Shown: positions 17,737 to 26,804 of the stretch, piece by piece
Layout: the number at the start of each line of letters is the position of its first letter
Numbering within the stretch: the first letter of the stretch is position 1
NCBI GenBank assembly: GCA_963788305.1
Contig: CAWBGK010000020.1
Coordinates: 186,001-250,000 of the forward strand
Direction: 5' to 3'
Length of the DNA stretch: 64,000 nucleotides
Source of the DNA: UTCFX2 sp963788305
Lineage (GTDB): Bacteria; Chloroflexota; Anaerolineae; Anaerolineales; UBA4823
Notes under the pieces: model-generated
The model's database searches: none
Told to the model about the DNA's origin: nothing
The model's input: the letters and a program-made list of their open reading frames with translations, nothing else
Program-made: the position numbers and the translations under genes

Positions 17737-19204
17737 ATGACTGATTTCTGGAACTCATTGGATGAAACCATCCAGGCCATGCAAACCGCGTGGGGTGTGC
17801 CGGGCTTGAGCATCGCGATCGTGAAAGATGACCAGACCGTTTATGCCCGCGGTTTTGGCGTGCGTGCTGTTGGAGAACCCGGACCCGTTGATGAGCACAC
17901 GATCTTCGCTGTAGGATCGTGCACCAAGGCTTTCACTGCAACTGCGATCGGCCTTCTGGTCCAGGAGGGCAAGCTCTCTTGGGAAGACCCGGTGATCAAG
18001 CACCTGCCTGCCTTCCAGCTCGCCGACCCGGTCGCTACCCGCGAAATCACAGTGCGCGACCTGCTCTGCCATCGCTGCGGGCTTACGACTTTCGCAGGCG
18101 ATTTCATGGGGTATGGGTCATGCTACTCGCCCGATGAGGTGATGGCCAGGATCCGATTTATCCCGTCTGGCTTCCATCTGCGCGCTGGATTCGGCTACTC
18201 CAATCTGATGTTCATGGCTGCCGGGCAGATCATCCAGGTCGTAAGCGGTCTGAGCTGGGCAGAGTTCATCCGTAACCGGCTGATCGAGCCATTGGGGATG
18301 ACTCGCACTTTCACAGGCGTCAGAGAAATAACCGGGATGGATAATATCGCCCAGCCGCACACCTTCACTCGTGACCGGCTTTTTAAAGTCCCTTATCTTG
18401 AGCTGACCGCACATGCCGCTTCGGGGGCGATCAACTCCAGCGCCTGGGACATGGCGCGCTGGCTGCGTTTTCAGCTTGCAAATGGAAGAGTCGGCGAAAC
18501 TCAGCTGGTCGATTCAACAATCCTGGAAGAGACCCGAACGCCCCATACCTTGATACCAATCGATCCTGAGTCTCGCCGCCTGGTTCCCAGCAGGCATTTT
18601 GTCGCCTACGGACTGGGTTGGAGTCTGTTCGATTATGCCGGCAGGTTCGTGGTCCAGCACACCGGTGGGGTTGACGGCATGCTGTCGCTGGCAGCCTTTC
18701 TTCCTGAAGAACGGCTGGGGGTAGTGATACTCACCAACCGCCTGCCGGGCAGCCTGTATAGTGCCCTGTTTTTTCACATCCTGGATGCTGCGTTTGGTTA
18801 TGAAGGAAAAGATTGGAAGACAGCCTTCCTGGAATTGGACCAGATCAAGGCCGGACGCACCGCAGAAACCCGGAAAAAGCAGGAAGAACAGCGATTGTCC
18901 GGAACGCATCCCAGCCTTCCGGCAGAGGGATATCTGGGCGTTTACGCGAATCTGATCTACGGTAATGTAACTGTCAAGCTGGAAAATGACCGGCTTGTCC
19001 TGCACCTCGGCGCCCACCCAGGCGTCTTCGGACCGCTCGAGCACTGGCACGCCGGATACATTCTCCTGCATCTGGTCCTCCCCGACTTATGAAGAGAGCT
19101 TCGTTCATTTCTCTATCGGGATGGATGGTAAAGCCGAAACCCTGCGCTTCAAAGTTGCCGAGTTCATCGACCCGCTCGAGTACCTGTTCGTACGCCAGCC
19201 TTGA
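17737..19204 (+). CDS. Serine beta-lactamase-fold hydrolase with DUF3471-like tail (one apparent frameshift)
   Basis: About 489 residues of the class C beta-lactamase / penicillin-binding-protein-like serine hydrolase family. The catalytic Ser-Lys pair is in VGSCTKAF (about residue 66), the Tyr motif in FGYSNLMF and the third motif in VVQHTGGVDG. No signal peptide, so it is probably cytoplasmic; these proteins are usually esterases or peptidases of unknown substrate rather than antibiotic-resistance enzymes. The C-terminus fits DUF3471 (LEHWHADTF-type motif) only when an extra G in GCCGGATAC near 19053 is ignored; the frame then runs to 19204 through EESFVHFSIGMDGKAETLRF. Start chosen at MTDFWNSLDETIQAM, where homology-like sequence begins. 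Confidence 0.82.
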
Positions 19205-19423
19205 GCGCTTCCTGCGTGCCGCCATTTTTAACAAAGATTAAAGAAAGCGTTCGTCTTCAGGCACTCCTCTTTGGACAAACAGAATAAAATAGAATATTTG
19301 TGCTATAATTAACTTGCGCGATTTCGCTCCTTAACAACCTCAACTGCCCATTCCTCTGAACAACAAGAATATGGTTCGTTTCGATTCGTTTTTTTGAGGA
19401 TCGAATAGTTCGCTCGCTCCTGT

Positions 19424-19429
19424 TACAAT
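19424..19429 (+). promoter_or_regulatory. -10 box of a leaderless promoter
   Basis: TACAAT, 7 nt before the GTG at 19437. No Shine-Dalgarno sequence is present, and the 232-bp gap upstream holds no gene. A second TATAAT occurs upstream near 19303. Confidence 0.5.
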
Positions 19430-19436
19430 CGTAGCC

Positions 19437-20678
19437 GTGGATCTCCCTTCCCTTCGCAGGCTCCTTACCCCCCTCGGTCAGCAGGCTCTGGTGTCTGCTC
19501 AGGCGCTCGAACCGCGCGAAGCGGACTTTCTTGGCTGCCTGACAGCCCTTCAGAGAAGCTACCCGCTCGAGCTGGCGCGCCCTGCGCTGGAAACCGCAAT
19601 CCTCCGCCGCGAAGCCGCGACTAAGTTTCCCCAGGCTTCAATTATGTACTTCACCCGCGAAGCGCTGGAGCAGGCTTCTGGAGGGGAGATATCCGCGTAT
19701 CGGGCTAATCGTTATGCGGGATTTGACCAGATCTTAGACCTGGGCTGCTCGATCGGAGGGGACACCCTGGCGCTTACATCCCAGGCGCCGACTTTGGGGA
19801 TCGATATTGATCCGCTCCGTCTGGCGCTTGCCCAGACTAACTTTCAGATGCTGCGGCTTGATCACCCCCTTGGGTTTATCCAGGCTGACCTGACTCGACC
19901 TTTTCCTCTGCTTGTCTCGAAGAGAGCCGGGGGCTTTTTTGACCCAGGCAGGCGCACCCAGGGCCGTCGTGTCTTCTCAGTTCGCGATTACTCTCCCCCG
20001 CTGTCTTCTGTCCGCAGCTGGCTGGGACTTTTACCTGCAATGGGAATAAAAATATCTCCTGGAGTCAACCTTTCAGAGCTGCGGGGATATGAGGCAGAGC
20101 TTGAATTCATTTCAGTGAAAGGCGAGCTCAAAGAGGCAGTCCTCTGGTTCGGCTCACTGTTAACAACCCGCCGCCGGGCAACCTTGCTCCCCGGGCCATT
20201 TACCCTCGCAAGCGAACCCGGCGAGGTCGACCCCGATCGCCCCCTTGTGGACGCCGCCCCGCCCCTGCCTTTAGAAGATCCACAAGGTTTCCTCTATGAG
20301 CCCGATCCCGCCATCCTGCGCGCCGGATTGGTGCGCAGCCTGGGTGCCAGGCTTGACCTCTCCCAGCTCGACCCGGACATTGCATACTTGACCGCCGACC
20401 GGTTCGTCGAAACGCCATTTGCGGTTGCCTACCAGATCGAGGACTGGCTGCCCTTCAACCTCAAGCGGCTGCGCAGCCACTTGCACCAACGAGGCATTGA
20501 ACAGGTCGTGGTCAAGAAACGCGGCTCGCCCATCGAGCCTGAAGCGCTGATCCATCAGCTGCGGCTGAAATCCGGCAGCGGGGGTACACCCTCTGAACGT
20601 GTGCTTGTCCTGACCCATCTGCGCGGCAAGCCGATTGCTCTGATCTGCAAGCATCTGGATCGAACATTATCAAATTGA
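19437..20678 (+). CDS. Class I SAM-dependent methyltransferase with THUMP-like C-terminal domain
   Basis: 413 residues. The SAM-binding motif is ILDLGCSIGGDTLAL (about residue 98), followed by GIDIDPLRLALAQTN (acidic strand 2) and FIQADLTRP; the later FFDPGRRTQGRRVF resembles the motif-IV region of this family. The C-terminal part (about 330-413, FNLKRLRSHLHQRGIEQVVVKKRG) matches the THUMP-like domain found in these bacterial proteins. A nucleic-acid substrate is likely from the domain, but none is established. The GTG start is set by the -10 box 7 nt upstream. The gene is intact. Confidence 0.8.
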   Translation: MDLPSLRRLLTPLGQQALVSAQALEPREADFLGCLTALQRSYPLELARPALETAILRREAATKFPQASIMYFTREALEQASGGEISAYRANRYAGFDQILDLGCSIGGDTLALTSQAPTLGIDIDPLRLALAQTNFQMLRLDHPLGFIQADLTRPFPLLVSKRAGGFFDPGRRTQGRRVFSVRDYSPPLSSVRSWLGLLPAMGIKISPGVNLSELRGYEAELEFISVKGELKEAVLWFGSLLTTRRRATLLPGPFTLASEPGEVDPDRPLVDAAPPLPLEDPQGFLYEPDPAILRAGLVRSLGARLDLSQLDPDIAYLTADRFVETPFAVAYQIEDWLPFNLKRLRSHLHQRGIEQVVVKKRGSPIEPEALIHQLRLKSGSGGTPSERVLVLTHLRGKPIALICKHLDRTLSN

Positions 20679-20694
20679 AAGGAAGGTAAGGACT

Positions 20695-21093
20695 TTACTT
20701 TGGAAAATGACGGGTCACATCAAGCAGCTGGTCAGGGTCCTCGGTTAAATTTATCCTGATCCAACTGTCCAGTGCCCGATGTCGGATCAATTCTTTTCTT
20801 TCGAAATCAAAAATGTAGTCGTCAATCCACAGAAATGGGAGATAAAAAGCGATCGCTTCTGTTTTCGATGTGTTCCAATCGGTTGGCTTGATTTTTCTGA
20901 GCAGAGCGATAGCTTCAAGAGGTAAATATCTGCTCAGGTAGTCCACTGTTGATTCAGCATCTCCTTTGCAGTGCGTTGTCAGCCAGTAAACAGGATAATG
21001 GTCAGTGAGGTGCTTAAGAAATTCCTTGACGTGATTTGCTGGGAGTTGGTTTCTGGTCAGAATGACCCCGTCGATATCAAGGTAGATGTTCAT
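20695..21093 (-). CDS. Small HAD-like protein
   Basis: 132 residues beginning MNIYLDIDGVILTRN, the DxDG motif that opens HAD-superfamily phosphatases. A later acidic pair (FLWIDDYIFDFE, about residue 88) fits the last HAD motif. There is no large cap domain. This looks like the minimal HAD protein often found singly in bacterial genomes; substrate unknown. TATAAT sits 6 nt before the ATG on the minus strand. It is convergent with the methyltransferase (16-bp gap) and divergent from the phospholipase D gene. Confidence 0.72.
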   Translation of the reverse strand: MNIYLDIDGVILTRNQLPANHVKEFLKHLTDHYPVYWLTTHCKGDAESTVDYLSRYLPLEAIALLRKIKPTDWNTSKTEAIAFYLPFLWIDDYIFDFERKELIRHRALDSWIRINLTEDPDQLLDVTRHFPK

Positions 21094-21099
21094 CGCTCA

Positions 21100-21105
21100 A
21101 TTATA
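21100..21105 (-). promoter_or_regulatory. -10 box of a leaderless promoter
   Basis: TATAAT on the minus strand, 6 nt before the ATG at 21093. No Shine-Dalgarno sequence. Confidence 0.6.
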
Positions 21106-21167
21106 TCTAAATGTACTCTCGATGATTGCGCTCATAATTCTCACTCCAGCCGCTGCCTTACTTCGGG

Positions 21168-21173
21168 TACAAT
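21168..21173 (+). promoter_or_regulatory. -10 box of a leaderless promoter
   Basis: TACAAT, 7 nt before the ATG at 21181. It lies only 63 bp from the divergent -10 box at 21100-21105. Confidence 0.55.
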
Positions 21174-21180
21174 TTGGACC

Positions 21181-22293
21181 ATGAACTGCTCATTTCGAAT
21201 GCGACTGATGCATGGAAGGTTCATCCTGACGTTGTCAGCCCTCTGCCTGCTCCTGCCATCCTGCCAGCCAAATTCCCGAGAGACCCCCAACCTCGGAGCC
21301 GCCCACCCCCGCTTCACCCAGACCGTCGAAAACCAGGGCGATTGGTATGCCGTCTACTTCACCGATCCGACCGACCCCGGCAGCAAAAGCCTGCGCGGTG
21401 GCCCGGACCGCGAGCTGGCGCAGGCCATAAAAAATTCGCGGTTCAGCGTCGATGTCGCTGTGCTTCAGCTGGACCTATGGAGCATTCGTGATGCACTGCT
21501 GGATGCCCACCGCCGTGGAGTGCAGGTCCGGATGGTGACTGACACCGATTATTTAGATGAAGATGAGGTGCAAGAGCTTATCCAGGCTGGCATTCCAGTG
21601 CTTGGCGACAGGCGCGAAGGGCTGATGCACAACAAATTTGCCGTGATTGACCGCCTGGAAGTCTGGACCGGCTCAATGAATTTTACAATAAATGAGTCCT
21701 ATTTCAACGACAACAATCTGATCCGGATACGCTCCGAACAGCTTGCTGAAAATTACAGCACCGAATTTGAGGAGATGTTCGTTGATGACCAGTTTGGTCC
21801 TGGTTCACCGGCAAACACGCCTCATCCCAGCCTGACCGTCTCCGATTCACGGCTGAAAAGCTGTTTTTCACCAGACGACGGCTGCACAGCTCGCCTAGAA
21901 GAAGTAATCGAGGGCGCCCAAAACAACCTGGTATTCCTGGCGTACTCTTTCACTTCCGACGAGCTTGCGGATGCGCTGATCGATCGTGCCCAGGAAGGCG
22001 TGCGCGTGGAGGGTGTGATTGAAACCGGGCAGGCGACCACCAACCGCGGCTCAAAATGGCAAACACTGCTCTCGGCAGGTATTGATGTGCGTCTGGATAA
22101 CAATCCAAACCAGATGCACAACAAAGTTATGGTGATCGACGGGCAAATCGTCGCGATGGGCTCCTTCAACTTTACATATTCCGCCGAGACCCGCAACGAC
22201 GAAAACCTGCTCATTGTTAATGACCCTCAGCTGGCCGCGATCTATCTGGCTGAGTTTGAGCGGATTTTTAACAAAGCAAGCAGAGCTGACTGA
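21181..22293 (+). CDS. Phospholipase D-family lipoprotein
   Basis: 370 residues: a lipoprotein signal (FILTLSALCLLLPSCQP) and two PLD/nuclease-like halves, each with an HKD motif: HNKFAVIDRLEVWTGSMN (about residue 150) and HNKVMVIDGQIVAMGSFN (about residue 313). The two motifs pair to form one phosphodiesterase active site acting on phospholipids or DNA; the two-HKD layout with adjacent G-S-x-N is typical of bacterial PLD-like endonucleases and cardiolipin-synthase relatives. It would act outside the membrane, tethered by lipid. The start at 21181 is chosen because it opens the signal sequence and lies 7 nt after a -10 box. Confidence 0.88.
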   Translation: MNCSFRMRLMHGRFILTLSALCLLLPSCQPNSRETPNLGAAHPRFTQTVENQGDWYAVYFTDPTDPGSKSLRGGPDRELAQAIKNSRFSVDVAVLQLDLWSIRDALLDAHRRGVQVRMVTDTDYLDEDEVQELIQAGIPVLGDRREGLMHNKFAVIDRLEVWTGSMNFTINESYFNDNNLIRIRSEQLAENYSTEFEEMFVDDQFGPGSPANTPHPSLTVSDSRLKSCFSPDDGCTARLEEVIEGAQNNLVFLAYSFTSDELADALIDRAQEGVRVEGVIETGQATTNRGSKWQTLLSAGIDVRLDNNPNQMHNKVMVIDGQIVAMGSFNFTYSAETRNDENLLIVNDPQLAAIYLAEFERIFNKASRAD

Positions 22294-22537
22294 TGAGATC
22301 ATGGTTGCACTTAGGTACGGAGGCAACTCTTTTCACAGGATCGAAAGGGTCTTTTCCGCTCTACCTGATCCCCATCAGAGGGATCAATTCCCGGCAGGTT
22401 TTCATGTCCTCCGAATCGCAGCTTTTCAGGTCGTAGGAAACCGCAGTGTTAGCACGAATAGAAAGAAAGCAACATCCTGATTTAGGATAGCAGCAGTGGT
22501 ATCATTTAAGGAAATGATTATCCAGGAGAAAACCTAA
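22294..22537. other. Intergenic region
   Basis: 244 bp between the PLD lipoprotein and the HerA-like ATPase. No convincing gene or strong regulatory motif is seen. AGGAG before 22538 is the ribosome binding site of the next gene. Confidence 0.3.
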
Positions 22538-25031
22538 ATGATCGAAACAAAAGGAGATTTTTATCTCGGGCGCATCGTCGACCCGGCCAACGGTAAAGCC
22601 ACCGATAAGCCGCTGCTTTATGATCCAGCCGATCTGACCACCCACGCTTTCGTCGTCGGCATGACCGGCTCAGGCAAGACCGGTCTCTGTGTTGGGCTGC
22701 TTGAAGAAGCTGCGTTGAACAACATCCCTGCCCTTATGATCGACCCCAAAGGCGATATAACCAATCTGCTGCTTCACTTCCCGGACCTACTTCCTCAAGA
22801 TTTCCAACCCTGGGTCAATCCCGATGAAGCTCGCCGTGCCGGGCTGTCTCTCGAGCAAGCCGCCGCAGACGCCGCGGCAACCTGGAAGAATGGTCTGGCA
22901 GACTGGGATATCGCCCCCGAGCGATTGCGAGCCCTGAAGGAATCCGCTCAATTCACCGTCTTCACCCCCGGCTCTGATGCTGGTGTACCAATCAGCATCC
23001 TGGCATCCCTGGAAGCGCCGGATCTACCCTGGGAAAGCAATCGGGAGACATTGCGGGAGCGGATTTCCAGCACTGCTACAGCTTTGCTTGGACTGGTTGG
23101 AGTAACTGACATCGATCCGGTCCGGTCACGCGAACATATCCTGCTTGCAAACATTTTCGAATATTCCTGGAGCCAGGGCAAGGATCTCAACCTGACCGAG
23201 CTGATCCTCCAAACTCAAAATCCTCCTTTCGAAAAGTTGGGGGTGTTCGATGTCAATACCTTCTTCCCTGAAAAGGACCGTTTCGGGCTTGCAATGATGC
23301 TGAACAATATCCTGGCTTCCCCGGCGTTTCAGACCTGGATCGAAGGCGAACCGCTGGATATCCCTTCTCTACTCTATACTGCGGATGGGAAACCCCGTCA
23401 CAGCGTCTTCTACATCGCCCATCTTACAGACGCCGAGCGGATGTTCTTTGTCACCCTGCTCTTCTCTTCCTTTGAGACCTGGATGCGCACCCAGAGTGGG
23501 ACGACGACACTGCGCGCCTTGCTCTATTTCGACGAAATATTCGGCTACATGCCTCCAGTTGCCAATCCAGCCTCCAAGCAGCCGATGCTCCGTATGCTCA
23601 AACAAGCGCGCGCCTTTGGTGTGGGATTGGTGCTGGTCACCCAAAACCCTGTCGATGTGGATTATAAAGGACTATCCAACACGGGAACGTGGTTTATCGG
23701 TAAGCTGCAAACCGATCAAGACAAGCAGCGCCTGCTCGACGGACTGGAAGGGGCAGTGGCGGGCGGGCTCAACCGTTCAACCTACGACCGGATGATCTCC
23801 GGCCTGGGAAAGCGTGTGTTCCTGCTTCACAATGTCCACAACAAAGAACCGTTGTTGATGCAGACCCGCTGGGCGATGAATTACCTCGCCGGACCCCTTG
23901 CCCGCACCCAAATCCCCGCTCTTAACGCGCTGGCAGGAGCCGGAAAACGCGCTGCAGCAGCTCCAACGGCTAAAGGCGAAAAATCGAGATCACAAAAAGC
24001 CGCTTCTCCGGCTTCCGTGGGACCGAGTTCAGCATGTTTCCGAGACTAAGTCCCCTGTTCCCATGGGGATCAACGAATATTTTCTGCCGAACAACCTGAC
24101 GTTTTCTGAAGCGCTCAAGCTCTCCAATTCCGCCATCCAGGCATCAGCTGCGGACACCGAGCTGGTATACCAGCCTGTTCTTTTGGGACAGGCGCGCGTC
24201 TATTTTTTGAACAGAAAATACAACCTGGATTATGAGCTTCCCCAAACCTTCATCGTCCCCGACCCTGACCGTCGAGGAGCAGTGCGCTGGGAAAATTTTA
24301 AAACTGCGCCAATTGATCCCCGCCGCCTGGACGATCAACCGTCGCCTCGGGCCAGTTTTGCGAGCTTGAATGCTCCACTCTCCGACAGCAAGATCATCGC
24401 AGCATTACAGAAAGATTTTATCGATTGGGTTTTCCGTTCTGCTCAGGTCACGGTTCGGTCAAATGCCAGCCTCAATATATTTTCAGGACCAAATATCTCA
24501 CAGGCGGATTTTCGTCAGATGTGCACCGAAACCGCCCGCAAACAACGCGATATAGAAGTGAAGAAGGCAACTGAGACGTTTGAAAGAAAGCTGGACTCTC
24601 TGCAGGAAAAGCTAAAACGCGAAAGCCGCGAGTTGGATCAAGATGAAGCGGAGCTCTCCACACGAAAAATGGAGGAAATCGGAAAAGCGGCAGAGACTGT
24701 CTTAGGATTGTTTGCGAAGCGCAAGAAAAGTATCTCCGCATCTCTAACCAAGCGCCGCATGACCGCCACGGCAAAAGCCGATGTTGAAGAATCAAAAGAA
24801 GTGATTGCCGATCTTGAAAAACAAATCGCCGAGATCGAGGATGAGAAGGCTCAAGCGATTGAAGAGGTCGAGAAGAATTGGTCTGATATTGCCGGAGAGA
24901 TTGAGGAGATAACCGTCACCCCACTCAAGAAAGATATCAGCATTGAGCTTTTTGGTGTAGCATGGTTCCCATATTTCCAGATCCTTTCGGGGGATCAAGT
25001 CACCAAGCTCCCGGCTTTTGGTGCCGAGTAA
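22538..25031 (+). CDS. HerA-like ATPase with C-terminal coiled coil (one apparent frameshift)
   Basis: About 831 residues in two frames. The N-terminal half is an FtsK/HerA-type P-loop ATPase: Walker A GMTGSGKTGLCVGLL (about residue 42), DPKGDITNLLLHFP, Walker B LLYFDEIFGYMPP (about 330), then ARAFGVGLVLVTQNPVDVDYKG. The C-terminal part, from about 24045 on, includes a long charged coiled coil (FERKLDSLQEKLKRESRELD onwards, to about 24890) and a final YFQILSGD segment. Relatives are annotated as helicase HerA-like or DUF87 ATP-binding proteins and are thought to translocate on DNA, sometimes with NurA nuclease, which is not seen here. The break at about 23950-24040 falls in the linker and fits one inserted base. 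The next gene, a SixA-like phosphatase, follows after 29 bp. Confidence 0.82.
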
Positions 25032-25060
25032 ATGATCCATAAATCCAGGATGCATGTGCC

Positions 25061-25549
25061 GTGAAAACCCTGCTTCTTCTCCGCCATGCCAAATCGAGCT
25101 GGAAGGATGAAACCCTGCCGGATCACGATCGCCCGCTGAACAAGCGCGGGAAGAAGGATGCGCCGCGAATGGGCGAACGGCTGCGCGAGGAGGGTTTCCA
25201 GCCGGATATCGTCTTATGTTCGACCGCAGTTCGGGCGCAGGACACTGCCCAATTGGCATTGGAATCGGCCGGTCTTGATCCGGAATTATTGCCTCGCGAA
25301 GACTTATATGCTTTCGAGCCTGGCGCATACCTGCACGCCCTGTCAAACCTTGACGATCGTTACGATCAGGTGCTGATCGTCGGACACAACCCTGCGATGG
25401 AAGAACTCCTGACGGGACTCACTGGAGAGCATCTCCCCATGCCCACGGCTGCTCTGGCACATATCGAGCTTCCCATTGATGCCTGGAAAAACATCTCCTT
25501 CGGGATGGGAGCCAGGCTTGAAGATTTATGGATTCCTAAACAGGTCTGA
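25061..25549 (+). CDS. SixA-like histidine phosphatase
   Basis: 162 residues from a GTG start. The catalytic histidine motif is LLLLRHAKSSWKD at the N-terminus; the second histidine is in VLIVGHNPAMEEL (about residue 108). The size fits the short SixA branch of the phosphoglycerate-mutase-like family, whose best-known member dephosphorylates histidine phosphotransfer proteins; many others act on small phosphorylated compounds. Its target here is unknown. It lies 29 bp after the HerA-like ATPase and is probably co-transcribed. Confidence 0.85.
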   Translation: MKTLLLLRHAKSSWKDETLPDHDRPLNKRGKKDAPRMGERLREEGFQPDIVLCSTAVRAQDTAQLALESAGLDPELLPREDLYAFEPGAYLHALSNLDDRYDQVLIVGHNPAMEELLTGLTGEHLPMPTAALAHIELPIDAWKNISFGMGARLEDLWIPKQV

Positions 25550-25570
25550 GAGTCAGTATGAAAATTGAGG

Positions 25571-25576
25571 TATAAT
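25571..25576 (+). promoter_or_regulatory. -10 box of a leaderless promoter
   Basis: TATAAT, 8 nt before the GTG start of the sortase at 25585. No Shine-Dalgarno sequence. Confidence 0.6.
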
Positions 25577-25584
25577 CACTCCCC

Positions 25585-26484
25585 GTGCCAAAGCAGAAGT
25601 CGCCGCAGGATCTCAGCGTAAACGAGCTGCGCTGGTTAATGGTCGAGAAACACCGCGCTGTCCGGCAGATACGTCTGGATCGCTACCGGCGGAGCGGGCG
25701 AACCGTGACCATCTCACCAGACACGAACACCGCCTCGTTTGAAAGCTGGCGCAGCGAAGAAGACCAGGTTGCCCAGCCGCAGGTGCGGTCGACTGGTAAA
25801 CGCATCCTGGATGGGGTTCTACTCTTGATCGAGATCAGCGCTGTTGTTGGATTTATCTACATCCTATACAGCGGGCTGAACGTGATCCAGGAGCTTAATC
25901 GAGAAGTTGTCGCTGTGATCGAACAGCCGACTCTCACACCGACTCCGCTGATTGGCGCAATTGTGCTGCCTTCTGGCCATACACCGCCAGACTCTCCCGG
26001 AGGGTCGCGGTTTAATGAAGAGGAAATACCGGATCACCTGCGCCCGCTTGTGCAGTCGCTGTTTAGTGCGCCGATCGCTACACCTGGTCCGGAGCAAGCC
26101 ACCCGGATTCAGCTCCCGGCAATCCAGATCGATGCCCCAATCGTCCAGGGTGATGGATGGGATCAGCTCAAGAAAGGCGTAGGACAGCATTTCGGGAGTG
26201 GAAATCCTGGAGAACCCGGGAATCTGGTTCTGTCTGCACACAATGACATATTTGGCGAGTTATTTCGTAATCTGGATCGCCTGAATCCTGGTGATCTTGT
26301 AGTAGTGTACACGAATTAGCGTTCATATACATACATCGTGGTGGACACAAAAATTGTCGAGCCCGACGCAGTTGAAGTGTTGGATCCGACAGAGCAAGCC
26401 ACGGTAACATTAATTTCTTGTTATCCTTACCTGAAGGATAACAAACGAATTGTTGTAATCGCTCGCTTGCAAACAAGCGGTTAA
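25585..26484 (+). CDS. Sortase interrupted by an in-frame amber codon
   Basis: The frame from GTG 25585 runs 244 codons to a TAG at 26317-26319 and then continues in the same frame to TAA at 26482-26484. Before the TAG lie a basic cytoplasmic part, one membrane helix (GVLLLIEISAVVGFIYILYSG, about residues 74-94), a Pro/Thr-rich stalk and the first half of a sortase domain with the catalytic His in NLVLSAHNDIFG. After it lie YTYIVVDTKIVEP, the catalytic Cys in TLISCYP (the TLxTC position) and the Arg in NKRIVVIAR. Both halves are needed for transpeptidation, so the protein is inactive unless the amber codon is an error or is read through. Unlike the other broken genes here, no frameshift is involved. 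Sortases attach surface proteins to the cell wall. Confidence 0.82.
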
Positions 26485-26507
26485 GAATTATCTGAGGAGT
26501 TATTTAA

Positions 26508-26738
26508 ATGGCAAAGAAGACCAAGAAACAATCCCGATATGTATCCAGCACCGGCACCGCCGCTCGGGCTGGTCAAAATGGCGGAGAAAATCCAGCAGCC
26601 ACCAGCTATACGGGGCGGGCCTCTGGTCCAGAATTCAATCCGGATTACAGCACGACTATCAAAGATTTGAAAAGAATTGGAATGCTCGCCGGCACTTTCT
26701 TCGCCGTCCTGATAATCATTTCATTTTTTCTTCGCTGA
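26508..26738 (+). CDS. Small hypothetical membrane protein
   Basis: 76 residues starting MAKKTKKQSRYVSST, preceded by GAGGAGTT, a good ribosome binding site. The first 50 residues are basic, polar and probably disordered; the last 22 form one membrane helix (IGMLAGTFFAVLIIISFFLR). No family recognised. It starts 24 bp after the sortase stop, so it may belong to that transcript. Confidence 0.65.
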   Translation: MAKKTKKQSRYVSSTGTAARAGQNGGENPAATSYTGRASGPEFNPDYSTTIKDLKRIGMLAGTFFAVLIIISFFLR

Positions 26739-26792
26739 TGCGCCTTTCTATGTAATTAGGAAAGCCAATTCAATTTAATCCACACGTTGTGG

Positions 26793-26798
26793 TCTAAT
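26793..26798 (+). promoter_or_regulatory. Probable -10 box of a leaderless promoter
   Basis: TCTAAT, 6 nt before the ATG at 26805. It is weaker than the other examples but has the same spacing, and no Shine-Dalgarno sequence is present. Confidence 0.4.
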
Positions 26799-26804
26799 GG
26801 GGGT

